In this document: positions 1 through 6,116 of the stretch, one piece after another
How positions within the stretch are numbered: position 1 is the first letter of the stretch
Layout of the letters: the number at the start of each line of letters is the position of its first letter
IMG/VR virus record: IMGVR_UViG_3300045733_000128
Span: 1-22,430 of that record
Length of the DNA stretch: 22,430 nt
Source: a virus
Strand: one strand, 5' to 3'
Notes under the pieces: generated by a model
Databases searched by the model: none
What the model was told of the DNA's origin: nothing
Seen by the model: the letters and a program-made list of their open reading frames with translations, nothing else
Translations under genes and position numbers: made by a program

Positions 1-268
1 CATCACTAATTAGCTCTCCACAAAGTATATGTAGTCCATCTTTAACTACCTCACTCAGAAATCTTGTATGGCTCCCAGTCTTATCTAACCACTCACTAAT
101 AGTAGCTAACTCTCTCGAGTCCATCCAGACTTGAACTAAGGCATCTCCCTTGAAATTGATAGGATTAAGTATGCTAAACTGTCCATCTGTACAGTCTTGC
201 TTGAGCTCACCTATCTTAGCCCTTCTTCTTCTCTTCCACCTAGTCTCTACACTACATCTGTCTCTCAT
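1..268 (-). CDS. Ribbon-helix-helix-like protein, partial (runs off left edge)
   Basis: An open frame of 89 codons reads leftward from an ATG at 266-268 to the window edge without a stop. The start is well supported by GGAGGT at 275-280 (+ strand acctcc), six bases from the ATG. The first 20 residues are very basic (KRRRRAK). A later stretch has a strand-like segment (ALVQVWMDS) followed by two helix-like segments (RELATISEWLDKTG, then a helix beginning SHTRFLSEVV). This is the layout of ribbon-helix-helix (CopG/Arc-type) DNA-binding proteins, in which the strand contacts DNA in a dimer. The fold call is inference from pattern; no homologue is recognised. It could be an early regulator. The missing C-terminus prevents a length comparison. 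Confidence 0.6.
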   Translation of the reverse strand, partial: MRDRCSVETRWKRRRRAKIGELKQDCTDGQFSILNPINFKGDALVQVWMDSRELATISEWLDKTGSHTRFLSEVVKDGLHILCGELISD

Positions 269-306
269 CTCAATACCTCCATAGTTTGATAATGTCTCAT
301 TGTACT

Positions 307-520
307 GTCAATAATGTCATTAGTGCTTGTATTGTCTGATGTTCGCACAAGCCTCCCATTAATCGTTCAACAAACTAATTCCTCTTAAGAGTTTATTATT
401 AGTTGTATATATACACACTTATATATATCTCTATATATATATTTAGTAGCCTCTAGTTAGCCTTACCAACCATGGGTTAGGCAATCATCAGACAATACGG
501 ACAAGAATGACATTAACGAC
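307..520. repeat. Diverged long inverted repeat (arms 307-341 and 486-520)
   Basis: The right arm read on the + strand and the left arm read on the - strand both begin with the 13-base block CATCAGACAATAC (486-498 and 341-329). An 8-base dissimilar spacer follows in both arms, then ATGACATTA (507-515 and 320-312), then GAC at the same offset. The conserved spacing shows homology, not chance. The centre of symmetry is near 413, inside the TA-rich tract. Confidence 0.75.
353..376. promoter_or_regulatory. Palindromic element, copy 1 (degenerate)
   Basis: Matches the window consensus (GATC flank, GTTTAAT core half, one variable base, ATTAAAC core half, RAACT flank) at 16 of 23 defined positions. 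The right half is well kept and the left half is poor. It lies 85 bp upstream of the leftward gene that starts at 268. Confidence 0.45.
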
Positions 521-605
521 ATTATTAACAATACCATACCTATAATCATAAATCAAGGTGTATCATGGTGTAATTAATATCCCTCATCCCAAGTATTAAT
601 CAATA

Positions 606-629
606 GTTCGTTTAATCATTAACCGGACT
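606..629. promoter_or_regulatory. Palindromic element, copy 2
   Basis: 20 of 23 consensus positions. It lies between the minus-strand terminator at 671-699 and the control region, with no gene start close on the + side. Read on the - strand it begins AGTCCG, as do some rightward copies, so it may serve the leftward gene starting at 268. Confidence 0.7.
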
Positions 630-670
630 GTGCAAGCCCAAGCTGATTAATATAGTGTGAGTCAATAGGC

Positions 671-699
671 AATAAAAAACCTCCTAGGTCATAGGAGGT
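671..699 (-). terminator. Intrinsic terminator of the leftward 748-1164 gene
   Basis: A perfect 8-bp stem, ACCTCCTA at 679-686 with TAGGAGGT at 692-699 and a 5-base loop, is followed on the minus strand by a T run (the A run at 674-679 on the + strand). It lies about 50 bases past the stop codon of the leftward gene, which is the expected place. Confidence 0.85.
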
Positions 700-707
700 C
701 ATTTATT

Positions 708-1215
708 AGGTTGACATGGTAAGCAGTTGTTTAACTACTTGGAATTGTTAGGCTTTCTCGTCTTCTGTTTTATCTTCCTCAGCTTCCTCAGCTTCCTCAG
801 TGGATGCAGGAGTTGCTTTCTTAATCATTTCTTGGAGATATGCAACTTGCTCCACTGGAGTCATAGAGGCCAGTTTCGCTACCATAGCGACTTCTGGGTC
901 TATCTGAGTTTTTGACGCTGGAGCGGAGAATTGGATCTCGACCACTTGCCCTGCCTTGTATGTGTCGAAGTTCTTGCGCCCAACTCCGTTTTGCCAGGCG
1001 ATAACCGCTCCGCTCACAGCCTTGTCGAAAACAGATTGCAGAGTCGTCCCGTCAAACTTGACTTTCAAGTTGATATTTTTCTTGACGGTCGAGTCTTCAT
1101 CGGCGCGTATGGAGCACACTTTAGACAACGTCACGTTTGCAATGACTTCGGTCATGTTTATCATGGTAGGTTTTCCCCTTTCATATTGGGAGGTTAGGTC
1201 CTACCATGTCAACCT
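708..1215. repeat. 14-bp inverted repeat flanking the leftward gene (arms 708-721 and 1202-1215)
   Basis: AGGTTGACATGGTA at 708-721 occurs as its exact reverse complement at 1202-1215. The two arms bracket the gene at 748-1164, one in its leader and one between its stop and its terminator. Each arm contains TTGACA. The role is unknown; a paired operator or the boundary of an inserted cassette are possibilities. Confidence 0.65.
748..1164 (-). CDS. Hypothetical phage protein with acidic C-terminal tail
   Basis: A 138-residue protein. The first 75 or so residues alternate hydrophobic and polar positions, suggesting beta strands (VTLSKVCSIRA, INLKVKFDG, VVEIQFSAPAS). A helical segment follows at about 90-115, then a strongly acidic tail (EEAEEAEEDKTEDEKA). 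A small beta domain with an acidic tail is the layout of phage single-stranded-DNA-binding proteins, but no sequence motif settles this, so the function stays open. I chose the ATG at 1162-1164 because an AAGGGG ribosome-binding site lies 10 bases upstream; the in-frame ATG at 1153-1155 would be too far from it. The gene is monocistronic, with its own promoter (1259-1286) and terminator (671-699). Its G+C is above that of most neighbours (32 of 60 bases at 841-900). Confidence 0.8.
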   Translation of the reverse strand: MINMTEVIANVTLSKVCSIRADEDSTVKKNINLKVKFDGTTLQSVFDKAVSGAVIAWQNGVGRKNFDTYKAGQVVEIQFSAPASKTQIDPEVAMVAKLASMTPVEQVAYLQEMIKKATPASTEEAEEAEEDKTEDEKA

Positions 1216-1258
1216 TTATTTAGTTGTCAACGAGCAATGGTCATTTGGAACTGGCTGC

Positions 1259-1286
1259 ATCATACCACAGTGAAAATGGATGTCAA
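1259..1286 (-). promoter_or_regulatory. Sigma70-type promoter for the leftward gene
   Basis: On the minus strand a perfect -35 TTGACA (1281-1286) is followed after 16 bases by TATGAT (1259-1264), five of six matches to the -10 consensus, with a TGG extended -10 triplet directly before it. The predicted leader to the ATG at 1164 is about 85-90 bases. Confidence 0.75.
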
Positions 1287-1536
1287 GGTTTATTTTTTGA
1301 TGGTGAAAGGGCTTGTCAATTCAATATGTTACGCGCCTCCCTCATTATTTGTTGATGGTCTCAGAGTCAATGGGGGAGATTGATCCGCATAGCGCGCGGG
1401 TTAGTATCTTTACACTTTGGTCCAAAATCTAGAACAATCCCCCATTTGACACATTTGGTCACTACGTGACCCAGTACTTGATTAATGCTGAGGCCTGATC
1501 GGCGTCCTTGGCCATTCAATAGATTGGGTTGGCCCA

Positions 1537-1560
1537 GTGCGTTGAATCATTAACGGAACT
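1537..1560 (+). promoter_or_regulatory. Palindromic element, copy 3 (upstream of TerS-like gene)
   Basis: 18 of 23 consensus positions. It lies 35 bp upstream of the candidate rightward -35 box and about 80 bp upstream of the TerS-like start, which suits an upstream control site for the first rightward gene. Confidence 0.6.
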
Positions 1561-1594
1561 AATGACTCTACCACCAATGGTACATAATTACACC

Positions 1595-1624
1595 TTGACA
1601 AGGCCAGTGTAGGTATGGTATTGT
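1595..1624 (+). promoter_or_regulatory. Candidate sigma70-type promoter for the rightward operon
   Basis: TTGACA at 1595-1600, an 18-base spacer, then TATTGT at 1619-1624 (four of six -10 matches, including the key A2 and T6). Transcription would begin near 1631, only about 10 bases before the first ATG at 1641. If the promoter is real, the in-frame ATG at 1662 may be the true start. Confidence 0.5.
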
Positions 1625-1640
1625 ATAACCTACAGTAGAA

Positions 1641-2315
1641 ATGAAACGGATGGTACATTTTATGGAAGGTGTTCAGACAAGATCAGATCTCTACGGCTTC
1701 GACTATCGAGAGACAGACTTACGTCGAGTCTCTGAGGGAGAAGAGAAGAAGACCTACAATATCAAGGCCCTCTGGCAGCGCTCTCATGAGATTATTAATC
1801 TCGCTGCGAGAGGCTATAAGTATACAGACATTGCAGAAATCCTTGGTATCACTCCAGCTTGTGTCTCTCTCACTTTAAATAGTGATCTTGGCCAGAAAAA
1901 ATTATCAGAAATTCGTCTCGTTCGAGATGAGGACGCGAAAAAAACTTCAGAAAAAATTAGAGTATTAACCGCTAAAGCAATCCAAACTTACCACGAGATC
2001 TTTGATAATGAATATGGACAAGCAACTCTTCGTGATAGGAAGGATGTGGCTGATACTGTATTGTTAGAATTGAGTGGCTTAAGGGCGCCTACAAAGATCC
2101 ATACATCCTCAGTCTCCACAATTCTCACCGCTGAAGAAATAGAAGCATTCAAGAATAGGGGAATCAGTGCAGCTAAGCAGTCAGGCTTCATTGATATTAC
2201 TGAGCAACCGAGTACTGAGCGTGAGTGTAAGGATCAGCCCATCGAGGCCCTTTCCGCAGAATCTATTACCACTATTATCGAGGAAATCAATGGACCTGAC
2301 CAAGCGACAGCTTGA
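1641..2315 (+). CDS. Terminase small subunit-like HTH DNA-binding protein
   Basis: A 224-residue protein. Residues about 48-90 form a helix-turn-helix (EIINLAARGYKYTDIAEILG, then ITPACVSLTLNS). A long helical region follows to about 150 (RDEDAKKTSEKIRVLTAKAI onwards), then a polar tail. This layout recurs in phage TerS-like proteins, which bind the packaging site and recruit the large subunit; the assignment rests on pattern and on its place at the head of the structural region. TerL lies 5.7 kb downstream instead of adjacent, which is unusual. The start is uncertain: ATGs at 1641, 1650 and 1662 are in frame and none has a strong ribosome-binding site. An alternative reading is a general HTH regulator. 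Confidence 0.6.
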   Translation: MKRMVHFMEGVQTRSDLYGFDYRETDLRRVSEGEEKKTYNIKALWQRSHEIINLAARGYKYTDIAEILGITPACVSLTLNSDLGQKKLSEIRLVRDEDAKKTSEKIRVLTAKAIQTYHEIFDNEYGQATLRDRKDVADTVLLELSGLRAPTKIHTSSVSTILTAEEIEAFKNRGISAAKQSGFIDITEQPSTERECKDQPIEALSAESITTIIEEINGPDQATA

Positions 2316-2682
2316 GACCAAAGATAAGATTGTTAAGATTGCTACAGTGCTCGAGTCACTTGGCTTTTCTATTAATCCTATATGGGCAATCTCTATTGCT
2401 ATGGTAGAGAGTTCTCTTGGAGAGTATCAGAAATCACCCACTGGATGTAGAGGTGTTTTCCAGATGAGTGGGATAGCAATGAAAGATTTACTGCAGGAGA
2501 TGGAGAAAACAGACGACGACATAACTGATATAATCTGCGGTCTTGCATTTCTCCATCTCCTCTTTAAAAGATATAAGACCATCGAGGCAGCGACAGCAAA
2601 GTTCTGTGATCCTAATGATCGAGGATTCTATGTATCAAAGGTCATTAACTATATGGAAACATTTAAGGAGGTAATAGTATGA
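2290..2682 (+). CDS. Small lytic transglycosylase-like lysozyme (endolysin candidate)
   Basis: A 130-residue protein. AISIAMVESSLG at about residues 33-44 carries the expected catalytic glutamate (E40) of the SLT/goose-lysozyme-like fold. GCRGVFQMS at 52-60 matches the following G-(V/L)-(F/M)-Q-(M/L) motif, and AKFCDPNDRGFYVSKV at 103-118 resembles the family's terminal motif. Such enzymes cleave peptidoglycan between MurNAc and GlcNAc. There is no signal peptide, so release would need a holin. The start at 2290 is preferred over the longer upstream extension because GAGGA lies just before it; it overlaps the TerS-like gene end by 26 bases. The protein is shorter than typical full transglycosylases, as expected for a single-domain phage enzyme. 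Confidence 0.75.
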   Translation: MDLTKRQLETKDKIVKIATVLESLGFSINPIWAISIAMVESSLGEYQKSPTGCRGVFQMSGIAMKDLLQEMEKTDDDITDIICGLAFLHLLFKRYKTIEAATAKFCDPNDRGFYVSKVINYMETFKEVIV

Positions 2683-2993
2683 ATCAAGCACAGTTTCAAG
2701 TCCAGGTAATGGCGTTGTTGAATACTATCGTAGAGCAGACGAGACCGATCGCTTCAGGTTCGGGAGCTTCTACATTCGGCGCTGGAAGCATAGGCAACCC
2801 GGTCGATGGGCCAGCCTCGCCTGCTGGAAAGCCCTACGCCGCACTGGTAGAGAGGTATGGTGAAGCGGAATTTGCAAAGCTGGTTCGCCTTAACACTCCT
2901 GGGTACCCTGAAACCAATCCAGCCTTAACTCCTTACTGGAAATATCCAGCTGAATCGGCTGCGTTCAAGTTGGCCTTCCCGAAGTATTTTTAA
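2679..2993 (+). CDS. Hypothetical protein with Gly/Ala/Ser-Pro linker
   Basis: A 104-residue protein that I do not recognise. It begins with a short helix (residues 1-22), then a Gly/Ser/Ala/Pro-rich flexible stretch (about 26-52), then a compact-looking tail with many aromatic residues (YAALVERYGEAEFAKLV; PYWKYPAESAAFKLAFPKYF). The start overlaps the transglycosylase stop as ATGA and has a strong AAGGAGG site. G+C rises sharply here (39 of 60 bases at 2761-2820), unlike both neighbours, suggesting recent acquisition or different codon selection. The position inside the lysis-type cassette is the only functional clue. Confidence 0.75.
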   Translation: MNQAQFQVQVMALLNTIVEQTRPIASGSGASTFGAGSIGNPVDGPASPAGKPYAALVERYGEAEFAKLVRLNTPGYPETNPALTPYWKYPAESAAFKLAFPKYF

Positions 2994-3002
2994 GGTGAAG
3001 TC

Positions 3003-3635
3003 ATGACTCACATCCACTCAGAGTATCTCATCCGTCGTCTGGACAATGGTCGCTTTGTTCAGATGATAGCCCCATTTAAGGCAAGTAGTGATGAACTAGC
3101 AAAGGCCGGATTAGATCCAGACTTTGAAATCCCTGCTGGCTTTGTTATGGATGAAGAGTCTGTTCCTATAGTAAGAGGACGAAACGCAAGGGGTGGAGCA
3201 TCGCATGATTACTTTTCTTGCAATGACTCCATCCCTGTTGTATCTAAGCAGTTGGCTGCAGCTATATACTTTGAGATCAATGAATACTGTGATGCAATAG
3301 ATGCAGGACGTAGTAAGTATGAGATGGTAAGAGACTGGACACGCCGGTGGAGTAAGTGGTCTGTGGTAAGAGTATGGCCTGGCTATTTTCATAAGCGCTC
3401 TGTAATGGCTACTCCTATTGAGATAGCTAACCTGGCCAGTGATCCTTATATGACACCAGAGGAAAAGTTAGCTGAGGCCATTGTCCAGAGCAAGGAAGCA
3501 ACTGCTGCAATCAAAGATGTTCCAGAGGAAGTACTGCAGAAGGATACTCTAGTTGCTGCTAGTGAGAAGGTCACTGATGATTTGAAGGATGCAAAAGCAG
3601 ATGTCGTGGCAAAGGTAGAGGATACTAAGCCATGA
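3003..3635 (+). CDS. DUF1353-family phage protein with helical charged tail
   Basis: A 210-residue protein. GFVMDEESVP at 46-55 and the following GGASHDY (H68, D69) match the DUF1353 signature (G-F-x-x-D-x-x-S-x-P, then a downstream His-Asp-Tyr). The family is common in tailed phages, often near lysis or tail genes; its biochemical role is not established. Residues about 135-210 form an extra Lys/Glu/Ala-rich helical tail (EEKLAEAIVQSKEATAAIKD and onward) that I believe is not part of the core domain. AAGGTG precedes the ATG at 3003, and the stop overlaps the next gene as ATGA, implying translational coupling. Confidence 0.75.
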   Translation: MTHIHSEYLIRRLDNGRFVQMIAPFKASSDELAKAGLDPDFEIPAGFVMDEESVPIVRGRNARGGASHDYFSCNDSIPVVSKQLAAAIYFEINEYCDAIDAGRSKYEMVRDWTRRWSKWSVVRVWPGYFHKRSVMATPIEIANLASDPYMTPEEKLAEAIVQSKEATAAIKDVPEEVLQKDTLVAASEKVTDDLKDAKADVVAKVEDTKP

Positions 3636-3952
3636 TTGAATTCATTCAGAGATGTTGGAAGACACTGGTGGCAATTCCCGTCGTTATCGGTGTAGTCGGC
3701 GGGATCATGACTATCCCAGGGTATGTAGCTACTCCAGCCGCTCTGAAGCAGATGAAAGAGGAGATAAAAACTGAGTTTCAAAAGAGTATGCAGCTCGAAC
3801 GGGATCTCAACCGTGTTGACAGGGCAAATGAAAGCCTACTAAAATTAAAGATCCAGCAGCGAGCTATGCCAAGAGACAAATCCATACAGGACGACATTGA
3901 CAAAGAAGAGACTGCAAAGTCTAAAGCGCAAGATCGAATTGAGAAACGATAA
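3632..3952 (+). CDS. Membrane-anchored coiled-coil protein (spanin- or holin-like)
   Basis: A 106-residue protein. One hydrophobic segment spans residues about 12-32 (LVAIPVVIGVVGGIMTIPGY). The rest is highly charged and helical, with a coiled-coil character (KEEIKTEFQKSMQLERDLNR and onward). A single N-terminal membrane helix plus a periplasmic coiled coil is the layout of an inner-membrane spanin (Rz-like), and the gene follows the transglycosylase and DUF1353 genes. I see no separate or embedded outer-membrane lipoprotein partner, so a class of small phage membrane protein or a holin remains possible. A partial look-alike of the palindromic element occurs in its last codons (about 3931-3950). 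Confidence 0.6.
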   Translation: MIEFIQRCWKTLVAIPVVIGVVGGIMTIPGYVATPAALKQMKEEIKTEFQKSMQLERDLNRVDRANESLLKLKIQQRAMPRDKSIQDDIDKEETAKSKAQDRIEKR

Positions 3953-3976
3953 GATCGTTGAATTGGTAAACGGACT
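3953..3976 (+). promoter_or_regulatory. Palindromic element, copy 4 (abuts start codon)
   Basis: 19 of 23 consensus positions. The element ends at 3976 and the ATG of the next gene is 3977-3979, so no room is left for an ordinary ribosome-binding site. Confidence 0.65.
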
Positions 3977-6079
3977 ATGAAAACTCTAATCTTAGCACTT
4001 TACCCCTATCAAGGAAAAGGCCTTGACTCCTGGCATGACCACGGTGCTGGGATGACTGTAGCTGCTGCTCAAAAGGCTGGCTGCCAGGTAGACTTCTACG
4101 ATATGAAAAGGGCTAAGACTGATGAAGAGATGGTGATGGTTATTAAAGGGTATGATTTGATAGCCTTTGGTCTGAAGAGTTCCTACTACCCTCTCGGAAT
4201 GAAGATAATTAAGATGGCCAAAGATCAAGGTTCTAAAGTAATGGTTGGAGGCTACCATGTTACCGCTGCTTCCAGCGAATTACTTGAGAATCCTGACATT
4301 GACTATGTCTTCCATGGTGAGAGTGAGATCACATTTCCTAAGTTCTTAGCTAATCCCTCAAGTTTTGATAGGGAAATCTTTGGTGAGAAGCCTGAGGCTC
4401 TCGATGGTCTCCCTTGGTTCGACCGAGGGATGTATAAATCTCCTCTCGAAGACTGCAAAGGTTGGTGGTATGGTGGAAGACTTGCCAAAATGATCTCTGT
4501 TGTATCAGCTAGAGGCTGCCCTTATCAATGCGGCTTCTGCCAACCAATAGAAGATAATCACTTTGGAAAGGTTCTTCGAAGGAGATCTGTAGATTCTCTC
4601 ATCGCTGAGTTGAAATGGCTCAAAGACCTCTATCATCCTGAGTGTGTAATGATTCATGATGATACTTTCTTGATTCAACCTAAATGGATAGAGGAATTCA
4701 TTGAGAAATACCCCCAAATAGGCCTTCCTTTTTGGGCTGCTGGGAGGGCTGATGGTATTTGTAAGCACTCAGCTCTGGTTGAACGCTTAGTTAAGGTCGG
4801 CTGGGACTTGATCTCAGTAGGCTTCGAATCAGGCTCACAGAAGATCCTTGATAAAATGAAGAAAGGAACAACTGTAGAGCAGAATTTTGAGGCTGCAAAG
4901 ATCATCCATAGTACGAAGGCTAAGATATACGCCAACTATATGATCGGCCTACCTTGGGAAACTAAGGAAGATATGCAAGCGACTGCTTTAATGGCAGATG
5001 TGATCAAGGCTGAGATGCCCTCCTGGGCTTTCTTCGCTCCTTATCCTGGTAGTGCACTTGGTGAGGAGTGTATAGCCAATGACCTATCTCTTATAGATAG
5101 GACTTCTTACGATCGCTGCCCTCATGGACGTAAAGTTCAAGGTGTAAACTATACTTATGTCAATGCAGTTCTTGCTGGACTTAGGGGAGACAAGGAATTA
5201 GCCGACCACTTCCAGTGTGATATAATTATCCCTACCTACAATAATGAAGATCATACAGTCGAGTGTTTGAATAGCATTAAAAAGTACACTTCCTCAATAG
5301 ACTATAGGGTTATCTGGGTAGATAATGCCTCTAATGACACGTCAAAAGTTGAAAAAGTAATCTCTAAAATGCCCTTCCTTCGCATCGACATGCCTAAGAA
5401 TGAGGGCTTTGTTAGTGCAGTGAATAAGGGAATTAAGGCCTCGAATGCTGACTACATATGCCTCTTAAATAATGACACTGTTGTATCAGATAGATGGCTT
5501 GAGAAACTAATTAATTCTCTTAAGAAGAATCCCAAACTTGGTATTGTTGGCCCTATGACTATGCCCCTTAAAGGTGACAGGGTATATGATTCTCAGCATA
5601 ATCTCACTCTTCATCCTTACTTAATGCCTATTGATCATAGTCTAAATCTTGAGCAGATTAATAAGGTCTTAGAATTTTACTACCCTGAGCAATTAATAGA
5701 CATTACCTTTGTAGCATTCTTCTGTGCTGTGATTAAGATAGAGGTAGTTAATAAAGTAGGTCTGTTAGATACAAACTTTCAATTAGGAATGTGGGATGAT
5801 AATGACTATTGCATCGCAGCACGTAAATTTGGCTATGATGTGAAGTTGCTCACTGATACTTGTATTCAGCATAAGGGAAGGACGACATTCAAACTTCTTC
5901 AGGATACAGAAGGATTCAACATTACAGAATTAATGGCTAAGAATAAAGACTACTTAAATAAGAAGTGGAGATTGAATACTATTCAACGATCTGCTATGGC
6001 ATTACCATCTAGGCCATCTGAATTACAGTTCAATGTAAAACAGACTAGCTGGCGTGATAAGATAGGAGTGGCTCAATAG
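3977..6079 (+). CDS. B12-binding-like radical SAM / family 2 glycosyltransferase fusion
   Basis: A 700-residue protein with three parts. Residues 1 to about 130 resemble the Rossmann domain that precedes many radical SAM enzymes (KVMVGGYHVTA, then DYVFHGESE); a canonical B12-ligand motif is not clear. Residues about 170-385 form a radical SAM domain with the cluster motif CPYQCGFC (C181, C185, C188), which binds a 4Fe-4S cluster and S-adenosylmethionine. From about 412 to 650 there is a family 2 glycosyltransferase with DIIIPTYNN at the nucleotide-binding strand and NNDT (498-501) in place of the DxD metal site. The two activities in one chain suggest a modified-sugar or glycan-tailoring step, perhaps on host surface or virion glycans; the substrate is unknown. 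The ATG directly follows a palindromic element with no Shine-Dalgarno. Confidence 0.85.
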   Translation: MKTLILALYPYQGKGLDSWHDHGAGMTVAAAQKAGCQVDFYDMKRAKTDEEMVMVIKGYDLIAFGLKSSYYPLGMKIIKMAKDQGSKVMVGGYHVTAASSELLENPDIDYVFHGESEITFPKFLANPSSFDREIFGEKPEALDGLPWFDRGMYKSPLEDCKGWWYGGRLAKMISVVSARGCPYQCGFCQPIEDNHFGKVLRRRSVDSLIAELKWLKDLYHPECVMIHDDTFLIQPKWIEEFIEKYPQIGLPFWAAGRADGICKHSALVERLVKVGWDLISVGFESGSQKILDKMKKGTTVEQNFEAAKIIHSTKAKIYANYMIGLPWETKEDMQATALMADVIKAEMPSWAFFAPYPGSALGEECIANDLSLIDRTSYDRCPHGRKVQGVNYTYVNAVLAGLRGDKELADHFQCDIIIPTYNNEDHTVECLNSIKKYTSSIDYRVIWVDNASNDTSKVEKVISKMPFLRIDMPKNEGFVSAVNKGIKASNADYICLLNNDTVVSDRWLEKLINSLKKNPKLGIVGPMTMPLKGDRVYDSQHNLTLHPYLMPIDHSLNLEQINKVLEFYYPEQLIDITFVAFFCAVIKIEVVNKVGLLDTNFQLGMWDDNDYCIAARKFGYDVKLLTDTCIQHKGRTTFKLLQDTEGFNITELMAKNKDYLNKKWRLNTIQRSAMALPSRPSELQFNVKQTSWRDKIGVAQ

Positions 6080-6102
6080 TCCGTTTAATGATTAAACAAA
6101 CT
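6079..6102 (+). promoter_or_regulatory. Palindromic element, copy 5
   Basis: 21 of 23 consensus positions; the inner 15-bp core is a perfect palindrome. It overlaps the last base of the upstream stop codon and precedes a GGAG ribosome-binding site and the ATG at 6117. Confidence 0.8.
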
Positions 6103-6116
6103 TTTGGAGTAATACT

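Larger units (their letters stand above)
269..670. other. Non-coding control region with inverted repeats and TA tract (possible origin or operator region)
   Basis: No convincing gene lies here. The region holds a diverged 35-bp inverted repeat (arms 307-341 and 486-520, about 28 of 35 matching), a perfect 10-bp palindrome CTCTTAAGAG at 382-391, an alternating TA-rich tract at about 405-445, an imperfect hairpin at 460-482 (GCCT...AGGC), and two copies of the window-wide palindromic element at 353-376 and 606-629. Symmetric arms around an AT-rich centre are typical of replication origins and of operator regions, but nothing here identifies an initiator. The leftward gene starting at 268 must take its promoter from this stretch; I did not find a clear sigma70 pair for it. 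Confidence 0.45.
1165..1640. other. Divergent intergenic region at the strand switch
   Basis: About 475 bases between the leftward and rightward transcription units. It holds a strong leftward sigma70-like promoter (1259-1286), a weaker rightward one (1595-1624) and one palindromic element (1537-1560). On the minus strand TTGACA occurs four times (reverse complements at 1208, 1225, 1281 and 1314). TTGGCC is repeated at 1508-1513 and 1529-1534. A short open frame at 1276-1383 has no ribosome-binding site and was not called. Confidence 0.6.

Noticed and set aside
405-445. TA-rich tract as a -10 region for the leftward edge gene
   Set aside because: Many TATA-like hexamers occur, but none has a -35 partner at proper spacing on the minus strand, so a specific promoter could not be supported.
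1276-1383. Possible 35-residue rightward gene in the divergent region
   Set aside because: No ribosome-binding site, odd composition, and it lies across the strong leftward promoter.
2167-2289. 41-residue N-terminal extension of the transglycosylase
   Set aside because: It lies in the coding region of the TerS-like gene in another frame, looks like a random Ser/Leu/Pro sequence, and the ATG at 2290 has a good ribosome-binding site.
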